Of a stretch of 64,000 nucleotides of DNA, positions 55,395-64,000 are shown one piece after another (the stretch's first letter is position 1; each line of letters begins with the position of its first letter). A program made the position numbers and the translations under genes. The stretch is from NCBI RefSeq assembly GCF_000143415.4, contig NW_003314315.1:124001-188000 (forward strand). Reading direction: 5' to 3'. The notes beneath the pieces are model-generated. The model had not been told where the DNA came from. It was given only the letters and a program-made list of their open reading frames with translations, and did not search any database. This stretch comes from Selaginella moellendorffii (taxonomy: Eukaryota > Streptophyta > Lycopodiopsida > Selaginellales > Selaginellaceae).

Positions 55395-55987
55395 TGTAAG
55401 CTCCCTGAGTTGGACTTCCCGGGAGGTCACCCAGCCCAGTACTATTCAAACCCAAGGACGCTTAACCCCAAATATCCCAAGACCCTTAACCAATTGGAAA
55501 AGGGGGTGCACTCTTATTCATGGGCCCTTTCCCTCTATATTTGAACCCCATGGACCGTCTCTCAAGTCGTTCTCTTTGGTTGCTTACAATCCACCACGCT
55601 TCCCTGCAAGTTCACGCCCTCGTGAACGGAAGCTGAGAGCCGCAGCTCTCCCGAGAGCCCCGCTCTCTTGACACCCTACCCCTCGGGTCGAGCCCAGCGG
55701 GAGCAAACTGGACCAGCCAGATGTCAATCAACATGTGGTGTGATTCCCCTAGCCAACCAACAGAGTCGGACCCGAGACCCCCTCTGATACCAAATGTAAG
55801 CTCCTGAGTTTGGACTTCCCGGGAGGTCACCCAGCCCAGTACTATTCAAACCCAAGGACGCTTAACCCCAAATATCCCAAGACCCTTAACCAATTGGAAA
55901 AGGGGGTGCACTCTTATTCATGGGCCCTTTCCCTCTATATTTGAACCCCATGGACCGTCTCTCAAGTCGTTCTCTTTGGAGCTTACA
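55395..55987 (-). mobile_element. TRIM (miniature LTR retrotransposon)
   Basis: Two nearly identical ~194 bp terminal repeats (55395-55588 and 55795-55987) begin tgtaagctcc and end gcttaca, so each has inverted TG..CA ends. Between them is a 206 bp non-coding core. Next to the right LTR, read on the minus strand, two bases after the LTR end comes TGGTATCAGAG (55792-55782), the standard primer binding site for initiator Met-tRNA. This fixes the orientation as minus. Flanks ctaat (left) and ttaat (right) could be a 5 bp target duplication with one change. No coding capacity; it would move only with enzymes from other elements. Confidence 0.88.
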
Positions 55988-56880
55988 TTAATGTAAGCTC
56001 CTGAGTTTACACTAATCTATACTAAGGATAAAATGAAAATCTTGACTAATGATTGTAACTCAAGCTTGAGATCACCCATATGCATAACTAGATCTGCTTC
56101 ATCCCATGCACATGCATGTAAATGGCCATTACCATAAAGAATGAAAACTAACTCTAAGGTACAACACAAATATAGACAATAATATGTGGCAATATGCCAA
56201 GCAATAAAAGATAAGCTTGAGCTTATATCAACTAACACAGAGAGAATAATAGAAAATTGCTTGTTATAAAAACAAGCTTTGAAAGTAAATACTAGATGAA
56301 CTAATGTTAAATGAACGTCTTGATAATACTCTCAAAAGAAAAATGGAAAATATAAACAACCAAAGGGAATGACTCGAGAGACAATTTATAAGGGTTCAAT
56401 TATAAAGGGAAAGGGCCCATGAATAAGAGTGCACCCCTTTTTCCGGTGTCCTGAAGCAAGTGTTGCACTCAAGGCTTGGGATTTAGAGGGTCCCATGATC
56501 AAGTTTTATTGTACCAAGGGATGTTAGGAACCTAGAAGCTTAGTGTGCTTGGCTGCTTGTGCATACGGGGAATGTAACCAAACATTAAGTCCAGTCTAAC
56601 TTGGGGAAGGGGATTGGGAAAGATTTAGGAATCTGTAGATGGATGGCTAACATTCTGTTGCTCGTGCAGTGAATAGCTAAAACCAAGTAAAACCAAGTAG
56701 GAGCTGGTACAATAAACAGGAACCTTGGCAAGAGAACTTAGCAAAAGCCAAGGCAGTGTTGGTCAGATAGATAAGGTAAGTTGGCAAATTGGAAAGGAAA
56801 AATTTATGGCTTATAGGAAGTTGGTGCTCTTGTTAGTGCTTCTGCAATGACTGTTGGATATTTCCTCCTCAATCGAGTAG
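55988..56880. other. repeat-derived spacer
   Basis: No gene. Contains a reverse-orientation fragment of the TRIM LTR at about 56350-56450. Confidence 0.5.
56350..56450. repeat. TRIM LTR fragment, opposite orientation
   Basis: gggaaagggcccatgaataa and neighbouring words are the reverse complement of the middle of the TRIM LTR. Weaker pieces of the same LTR recur at about 58069-58110 and 58228-58290. Confidence 0.7.
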
Positions 56881-56899
56881 TGTTTTAACATTCTTGTCC

Positions 56900-58020
56900 A
56901 GAGTGAATTCTTTCAGATAATGGTCTCGCATTTATGGTTGAGGCATTTCATGTTTTGACGTTTTAGTTGGGGATACGCCACACTTTCACGAGTGCTTATC
57001 ATCCACAATCAAACAGTTTCATAGAATGGTTTGTTCAAACGTTCAAAGAGATAATTGCAAAGTATGTGAACTTTCAGCATTCAGATTGGGATGGTTATTT
57101 GCCGTCTCTTCGGTATATATATGTCACAGAGGTGCAGAGTTCTATTGGTGCTTCACCAAATAAACTCCTATATGATCATGATCCAAAATTACCAATGAAG
57201 CTGAGTTTACCTTTGCGATTGCTATGAACTGCCAATACTAGATCATGGGATTAGTATTTGATGAGCATTCTTCCACTTGTCCAAGCAGATCTGCTAAACA
57301 CTTAGGCCGCATACAAGTGGGACAACAATGGCACTACAATTCTCATCATCGTCCACCTGCGGAGTACAAAGTGAATGACTTAGTGTTAGTTTGTTTTCCC
57401 TATCTTGCGGTATGTGGTTTATTTAAGGAGCTCCTTACTTAGTGGAAAGGACCGTATCGAATGTTGCAGCAAGTTGGACCACAAGTTTATGAGGTTCAAA
57501 CTCAAAGATCAATAGATGGACAATATCAAAGTCATAAACAATAATATCTAAGAGACTTAATTATCAGTGATTAAATCTTAGATTAGAACAATAAGGTATT
57601 TCAAAGTAAGTTATCATCCAATAAACTAGTATTGTAGGATAGGAACCACCAGTATGACATTCAGTAAGATGATCCTCCAAAGATTGTGCATGTGCAGTGA
57701 TTAAAATGCTTTATACAAAGGGATCAAGAACAGTTAATACCACTTACAAATCTGCCAATGCCTCCTCCTAATGTTCCTCCAGATCCCGGCCCATCTACAA
57801 GAGAACCTTGATAGTCTTCCATTATTCCGAGAGGAGGGGATGATGTGAAGGCCAGGTGTATAGCTACAATGTTGTATATTAATATTAGCGAAGTGGGATT
57901 TTGGCAGTCGTTAGATTGGTTTCAATCTGAACCACTTGCTTTTGTATATAAACTAGGGTTTTTGGGTTAATTGATATACACATTTTCTGTATTCCCTTTC
58001 TATATTCCATGCACTCACAG
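56900..58020 (+). mobile_element. Ty3/gypsy retrotransposon remnant, 3' end with LTR
   Basis: Integrase core: SDNGLAFMVEAFHVLTF, a stop, then GIRHTFTSAYHPQSNSFIEW, giving the catalytic Asp and the HPQSN...E block. This continues with FVQTFKEIIAKY and WDGYLPSLRYIY. A purine tract (gagaggagggga, ending 57840) is followed by an LTR beginning tgatgtgaaggcc at 57841. It belongs to the same family as 46030-47700, in opposite orientation. In-frame stops; inactive. Confidence 0.8.
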
Positions 58021-59217
58021 TTTGAATAATATTGGGCCCATTACTACTCAAATCTGATATATGATCTATAAGGGTTCAAATTTAAAAGGAAAGGGCTATG
58101 AACAAAAGCCTAAATCTAAAAATCTTGTTAGTATTTGAAAAATTTAGTCAATGTGATACTATTAAAGTTTTATTTGGCTAAAAATAAAATTTAGATTAAA
58201 AAAAAGAAAACATTTAGTACTAGGTTAGTTGAGTGTGGTGGATTGTAAACAACCAAAGAGAATGACTTAAGAAAAAATCTATAAATAAAATTCCAAATCT
58301 AAAAATCTTATTAATATTTGAAAAAGTTGTCCAACATGATACTACTAAAGTGTTATTTAGCTAAAATTAATTGATAAAAAATCAAGAAAATAAATTTAGC
58401 TTAAAACTTATATACTTCATGTATTATTTTAAATAATTCAATTAAAATTATATATTGATGCAGGTAATAAGTTAATTATAACTTTATTAATTTCTCCAAA
58501 GTCTTATACTCATAAATATATCTAAGATTTTTATTTATATTAAAAAAAAATTCCTTATTGGCTTAACTCAATGAGTCAAAAAGTTTCAGTATTAATATTG
58601 TTATTAACTTTAATCCATCTTTAAATCGTTTATATAGATAAAATTGTTTGGGGTTGCAAAAATGCAATATCTGCATCACAAATATACTTTCTAATCTGAC
58701 TTTCAATAATTTTTCAACCAAAAAGAATTTTAAAAACTATTCAATCATAGTAACTTTAAGCTTATTCTAAATTAAAGTCCCAAATCAAACCAACTATTGG
58801 AAATTAAAATCCCAAATAAATCCTTTAGCAATATAATATTAGAAGCCTAAATAAAACCTTGAGAAAATACAATATTAATAATCTCAAATGGAAGCCCTCT
58901 TTATATCTTTGTAAGTTTTAACAGCAGACTTCCAGATTGCTCTTACAATATGATATATCTTTAAAATCCTAGAGTTTCTAAATTATTACTATAAAGCTGA
59001 TTGATGCATAAGCTGTCTTAAAGTGGAAGTTTTATATTATTTTATATTTTTCCCTTGAGCTAACCTTTCCAATAATTCATTTCGTGATCAGTCTAGGAGA
59101 TGAGAAGAAAATAGTAGGAAATTTAGAATTAAACTTGACTACAAATTAGAGAAAGTTCGTGAAGATATTCCAGAATACACTTAAGACTCTAGGTATATTC
59201 CTAATCTTTAACTAAGT
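58021..59217. other. AT-rich spacer
   Basis: No gene; small TRIM-LTR-like pieces only. Confidence 0.5.
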
Positions 59218-60440
59218 TTACGTTGCAGTGACGAGCCTGGCAAGGTTCTGCGTATTCTCCATCAACACCTGGAACAGAGAGCTCGTTAGATGAGAGGAGG
59301 GAAGAAAATCGTGTTACCTCACGCATGTACCGCGCTGCAGCTTTCGCTCCCTCCGCCGCAAGTTGGAAGACGTTCTCAAAGTGTTCCAGAGGCAGCTTAG
59401 AATCCATTTGCAGTAACGAGACTTTGTCCACCTTGGGGAACAATGCCACAGTCACGTCCGGGCCACCACCACTGTCCTCGACGTAATTCAGATCTAAACC
59501 AAGAGTAACTAGCAAAAAGCCACAAAGAAGAGAGAAGCTTGTTACCCAGCAAAGGCGTTCCATTGAGGTAACCGGCAGCGCAGGATGCAACGAGATCCCG
59601 CATTGGAATGCCTGCTTCCGCTAAAGCCAGTGCTGCTGCATTGATACATGCTGATCGTGTGCCTTCAAAACAAGAAAAGCAAATTATTTGGAAACGATCT
59701 CCAGAGATTTAGACATCCTTACCTCCATCGGCCTGGAGAACTTGAACATAGATATCGATCTAGTAGAACAGTGGTGAGAAAACTTAAACATCAGTGCAGC
59801 CGCGTACCTGTGATTTGGGCATTAGATTCGTAAGAATTGCCGCTTCTAGGGTCTGCCGGATGACCAGTGATATCTCTGTGGAGCGCCTATCCAAGAAAAG
59901 AGAAAAACGAGTCTTGCGGGATTTATCTCGAGTGGAAACCATACCTGTTTCCTTTGCCTTTCCTTCGGCGATCGCCAGTGCTGAATGCGGCCATGCTATA
60001 TTCGCATCGTACCTATAGTTTTCCTTTCTCGTTTAGAAAAAGAAGAAACGAACAACAAAACGAAGAGCAAAAGATCTTACAAGAGCCCGATCCCAAAGCT
60101 GCTGTGAGCGATTATGGACCTAATAGAAAATCCATTCGCTTGCATCGCTTCCGCAGAGAGGGAGAGAAAGATTACCTCGTGAGGACCATAAACAGCAGCA
60201 ATCACCTTCGTGTTCCCCATCTCAAACATTGCCGATCTGCGTGTAATCGCCAGAGTCAAGAACACCAGAAACTCCAGCTCACCCATTCGCATTCTCCACA
60301 ACGCCGAGCTCCGCGTGGAGCTGCCGCATCTGCGATCCATCACATCAATCAACGCTTGCAGCGAATGGCGCCGCCGCCGTCCCTACCTCCAGCGGCCGCC
60401 GCCCATCGAGGCGCAAGCCTTCCGGCCCCACGAACTCCAT
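59218..60440 (-). CDS. RRP41: exosome subunit RRP41 (RNase PH family)
   Basis: Ten exons: 60440-60387, 60329-60283, 60236-60176, 60119-60081, 60012-59945, 59886-59808, 59759-59723, 59662-59546, 59493-59318, 59268-59218; 729 nt, 242 residues, the normal RRP41 length. Motifs: [90 protein letters not shown] and [23 protein letters not shown]41 is part of the RNase PH ring of the RNA exosome, which degrades and trims RNA in nucleus and cytoplasm; the plant subunit is reported to keep phosphorolytic activity. The basic GDRRRKGK loop and the DGG/NYVED residues that would be needed are present here. Confidence 0.95.
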
Positions 60441-60979
60441 GGCGAATTTTAGGGCATACGCTTAAAACACGTCACACGTAAGCCCTAATATATTGTACCC
60501 TATTTTGAAGTGAAATTAATGGTGTCAACACGTGGCGCCCGCGCAACAGTGGGCCCGTAGCACGCCTCGTGGACCAACGAGAAGAGCCCACATTGCATTG
60601 GAGAGTACACACAGGTGTCCGCTTGTGGGGCATGGAGGGGCTGCCCGCCTGCCCGAGAGGGCTGCCCAGCCCTGCCCGGGGGTGAGAGAAGAGAGCGAGG
60701 GCGTCGAGGCGCGAAAGAAAAAGGGCAGAGGACTCATGAGTGACGCGCGTTCCTGGTGCCAATGGCGGGCGAGGAAGGCAAGCAGCGCCTAAATCTCCTG
60801 TGCTGCGGCCTCTGGTGTGGATTCATGTGGTGGGAGGAGCGGCGTGTGACCTGATCGTCATAGGGATCGCCTCTATTCTCGCTACGGTACGTTCACTCCT
60901 AGATTCACGGTCCTAGGGGAGGAATTCTCGCATTCATCGGCCAGATCGGGCAGGGCAGGGGCTTGCGTTGCTCTAGATT
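60441..60979. promoter_or_regulatory. divergent promoter of RRP41 and PP2C
   Basis: 539 bp between start codons. It holds a perfect ABRE core (next entry) and a GC-rich stretch at 60600-60800 that could be the PP2C 5' leader; an 86-codon + frame there (60532-60792) has no family likeness. Confidence 0.6.
60529..60536 (+). promoter_or_regulatory. ABRE / G-box (CACGTGGC)
   Basis: The abscisic acid response element core ACGTGGC lies about 450 bp upstream of a clade A PP2C, a gene class induced by ABA in other land plants. A functional link is inferred. Confidence 0.55.
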
Positions 60980-62728
60980 ATGGATTCTTTGGACACGGCG
61001 GGGACGACGACGACGACGACGCCTCCCCGCTCGCTCAAGATCCGTGGCTCTCCAGGGGCTGTAGCACGCCGTAGACGCGCCGAGATCAGGAGGTTCCGGG
61101 TGGTCGCCACCAAGACGAATTTGGTGTTCCCAGAGCCTGTGCACAAGAGGCCTCGATCATCCTCTCCGAACGGCCGCTCCTCTTTGCCATCCAAGAGGTC
61201 TTCTCCGGCGGCGGCCACGACCAACTTTACCATCACGGTGTCTTGCCACCAGAGCATGGACAAGCATGGGCTTTCCAACGGGTGGCAAGGAAGCGGTGGC
61301 GATGCTGGTGGTGGTGGTGACGAGCACAGCTTCTCCGGATCGATCAGCGCTCCTAGCTTTAGTTTTGGTAGTGATAGCAGTAATAGTAGTGGGACGGGAG
61401 TTTCCACGGTCACGACCGCTGGTGCCGGCGGAAGAACTTCAAACTCGACTCCAGAGAGTAGCGAGGAAGAGACGGTCGATGGTTCTTCCAAGGATTTGCC
61501 AGCGGCAATGCAGCTCCTGGACGGGATGGCTGTTTCGGGCACTGGTTGCAACAGGAGCACCCGCTGCATCGCCAGCGATACGTGTCCCCCGCATGGAGCC
61601 GTATTCATATGTGGCAGGCGCCGGGAGATGGAGGATGCCGTCGCGGTAGTGCCCTCCTTTATGACGGTGCCGTGCGGTACTGTTGGAGGCTGCGAGTGTA
61701 AAGGTGCCACGCTGCCTTCCTCGGACGTTGGCATGTCCACGTTACACTTCTTCGGAGTCTATGACGGCCATGGCGGGCCTCAGGTAACCAACTATTTGCT
61801 TTGACTATACTGTTCCTCGTTGTTTCCTCGTAATACCTTGCTTCTTTCAGGTTGCTGGCTTCTGCAAGGAGCAAATGCATCGCGTCCTCGAGGAAGAGTT
61901 TAGTGGCGTTTTGCCAGGCATGGGTGACAGAGAGCTGGAGGCACATCTTCAGAGAGCAATGGTGGCGAGCTTTCTGAAAGTGGATGCGCAGGTGGGAGGC
62001 TTCCTCGAGGGCAATTTGAGTCCGTCGGCTTCTCCATTCATAGCTCCCGAGACAGTCGGCTCGACTGCTGTGGTAGCCGTGCTGGGACCAAACCGGATCA
62101 TCGTCGCCAACTGTGGTGACTCGAGGGCCGTCCTTTCGAGAGGGGGGCGAGCCATTCCTCTCTCCGTGGACCACAAAGTGAGTTTTCTTCTTCTTCTTGC
62201 TTTGATTTTGTTCTGATTTTGTATGCGCTTGTTTTGTTTTGCAGCCAGATCGAGAGGACGAGCTGGCCCGAGTTGAGGCTGCCGGAGGGAGGGTGTTTTT
62301 TTGGAACGGTTATAGAGTCTTAGGAGTTCTGGCAATGTCGAGAGCAATTGGTACGTTATGCAGCAGCCTTTGTGTGTTTTTTCTCGTTGTCTCGGAGTTA
62401 CTCGACACATTTTATTAATCTTGTTTTCATCACAGGTGATAGATACCTCAAGCCGTTTATAATCCCAGAGCCGGACGTTACTTGTACAGAGAGAAGTTCG
62501 GAGGACGAGTGCCTGATATTGGCCAGCGACGGCCTGTGGGACGTGCTCACCAACGAGGTGGCGTGTGACATTGCACGGAAGTGTCTCGTTAGGCATCGAG
62601 CTCGGCAGGGCGGCGAGAGTGCCGCAGACATGGCTGCTGGATTACTGACCAAGGTCGCGATTGCCAAAGGCAGCACTGACAACATCAGTGTGGTGGTGGT
62701 GGATCTAAGCTCATCCTTGCGAAGGTGA
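60980..62728 (+). CDS. clade A protein phosphatase 2C (ABA co-receptor type)
   Basis: Four exons, 60980-61783, 61851-62177, 62245-62350, 62436-62728; 1530 nt, 509 residues. A Ser/Thr/Gly-rich N-terminal half is followed by the PP2C domain: [26 protein letters not shown] (metal-binding Asp), [86 protein letters not shown] and [13 protein letters not shown]. The Trp in VFFWNG corresponds to the lock residue that reads the ABA-PYL complex in ABI1/HAB1. In plants these enzymes dephosphorylate SnRK2 kinases and are blocked by ABA-bound receptors. The YDGHGG glycine changed in abi1-1 is intact. Confidence 0.94.
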
Positions 62729-63651
62729 CGGGAGAGACTTTGGTGTATTTGAGAAATTTTTTCTCTTTTCTTCCCTCTCTCTCTCGCTCGCTCTCTCCAT
62801 TCCTTTCTCAAATTTCGTCCTCCCAGCTATCTGTGTTCTTCTTGCCATGCAAAAGAAAAAAAATTGTTATACACTAGAGGAAGTCTATTGAAGTTTTTGA
62901 GGGATAAGAAAAGGACTGCTCTAGAATCAACATGGCAAGAACACCATTCTCCAACATGGCAAGAACTATGAGGGTTCAACATGGCATCGATCGATCGATT
63001 CAGCAACTAGACTACGATAGATCGATGCCGAAGCTTTTGTCGGGATTTGAACTTGGGCTAATATCAAAGTGTCGGGATTTCTGTTTTGTTAAACTTTTGG
63101 AAATATCACAAGTCTTTTGGATTGCATCATCCTCAAACTATATAAAGTCGAGGGGTGTTGTCGCCTGGATGTGTGGTTCCATTCAAGGGCTTACACATGG
63201 CGCACACAAAGAAGAAAAAAAGAAGAAAAAGAGGGAAGCTTAGCATCTTTCACGTGGAGCACTATCTCCAGACAAAATCTTTGGCTTCATATCACACTAC
63301 CACGGTCATGGCTGCTCTGTCATTTGCAATCTAAAAATCAATAACACGGTGCAGCGATTCATTTCACGGGGATGGCATACAAATTTAGCCATTGTTCACA
63401 GTTCTTTTTCCATAAAAGGTAATAATAATTTAGATTCAACTTCTGGAAGCTGCGGATTGGCATTTACAGCTTTTTTTTTTGTGTGGAGTGGTCATTGGGA
63501 ATTTTGTAACCACGAACACACTTTTTCGTTGGCAAAATTTTCTTGGATATATGGAAAGTAAAAGTAACCATTCAAGAATCTTATCTCTAAAGCTAATATT
63601 TATTCGACCAAATGCAACTTATCTGATTCGCTTTATGGAATGGAATCAGCC
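62729..63651. other. PP2C 3' region, no gene recognised
   Basis: Includes a (TC)n tract at about 62770-62800 and short frames without family likeness. Confidence 0.5.
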
Positions 63652-63751
63652 NNNNNNNNNNNNNNNNNNNNNNNNNNNNNNNNNNNNNNNNNNNNNNNNN
63701 NNNNNNNNNNNNNNNNNNNNNNNNNNNNNNNNNNNNNNNNNNNNNNNNNNN
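63652..63751. other. assembly gap (100 N)
   Basis: Exactly 100 undetermined bases, followed by a run of C; the gap length is probably nominal. Confidence 0.99.
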
Positions 63752-64000
63752 TTCCCCCCCCCCCCCTTAAAGTTGCATAGTTGCTGCCCTCGAGGTCCAG
63801 GTATTCCGACGAGAAAGCTTACGCAGCAAAGGTGCGAATATAAACCGTGGCGAATGTTTGTGCGTCTCCCTTTGGCCGGATGGGTTGATTGATCGATCGC
63901 ATCAAATCGAGCAACAGTTGAAAAACAAACATAGAAAGGTAAAAAAACGAATAAAACTTTCCATGCTAAATCAAGAACACCAAGGTCGTGCCATTTGGTA
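63752..64000. other. window end, nothing recognised
   Basis: Poly-C run next to the gap, then unassigned sequence. Confidence 0.4.

Noticed and set aside
55395-55987. Simple 193 bp tandem duplication
   Set aside because: The TG..CA inverted ends, the spacer and the tRNA-Met primer binding site show LTRs of one retroelement instead.
60973-61740. 255-codon minus-strand frame
   Set aside because: Exact antisense of the first PP2C exon, kept open by its codon bias; no domain seen.
1-64000. CRISPR arrays, bacterial operons, riboswitches
   Set aside because: Nothing of the kind; the DNA is spliced eukaryotic nuclear sequence. The only regular short repeats are microsatellites, LTRs and a codon repeat.
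1-64000. tRNA and rRNA genes
   Set aside because: I saw no convincing cloverleaf with A and B boxes and no rRNA sequence; the tRNA-Met-like word at 55782-55792 is a primer binding site. A covariance-model scan would settle it.

Overview
The window is nuclear DNA of a land plant. Genes have many short exons separated by very small introns (mostly 45-75 bp), and intergenic spaces are short in the gene-rich parts. The content is plant specific: a PIF-type bHLH factor, a clade A PP2C, a plant CLC channel, UFL1, PPR fragments and a family-21 aldehyde dehydrogenase (known from mosses and lycophytes, not from Arabidopsis). Together with the abundant PPR debris and a Hedgehog-type Hint gene, this points to a lycophyte such as Selaginella moellendorffii. 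The species is an inference.

Layout. 0-7 kb: the 3' part of a C2H2 zinc-finger gene (+), a decayed UDP-glycosyltransferase pseudogene (-), an AT-rich spacer, and a CinA-like/nucleotidyltransferase fusion gene (-). 7-18.4 kb: a rearranged block of PPR pseudogene pieces plus two ~3.6 kb inverted arms. Each arm carries a RING-finger gene (the two copies are nearly identical) and a P-loop NTPase/PHD-finger gene (intact on the right, broken on the left). The block is flanked by two copies of one divergent promoter region. At the left copy the CinA-like gene is intact and UFL1 is a shredded relic. At the right copy UFL1 is intact and the CinA-like first exon is a relic.

18.5-40.2 kb is the gene-dense part: UFL1 (+), a TIC32-type SDR (+), an ALDH21-like aldehyde dehydrogenase (-), a DnaJ-type zinc-finger protein (-), a CLC channel (+), two unrecognised loci, a PIF-type bHLH gene (-), COG3 (+) and an NQR-type FMN quinone reductase (+). 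I rebuilt the exons of the named genes from splice signals and frame; each sums to a whole number of codons.

40.2-59.2 kb is AT-rich and repeat dominated. It holds a Hint-domain gene with several frameshifts, two remnants of one Ty3/gypsy family in opposite orientation, PPR scraps, two diverged copies of a LINE reverse-transcriptase 3' region, and a complete miniature LTR element (TRIM) with both LTRs and a primer binding site. 59.2-62.7 kb: the exosome subunit RRP41 (-) and a clade A PP2C (+) share a ~540 bp divergent promoter containing an ABRE. A 100 bp assembly gap lies at 63652-63751.

The named genes are ordinary housekeeping and signalling genes with no operon-like logic. The unusual biology is in the 7-18 kb palindrome and in the Hint gene.
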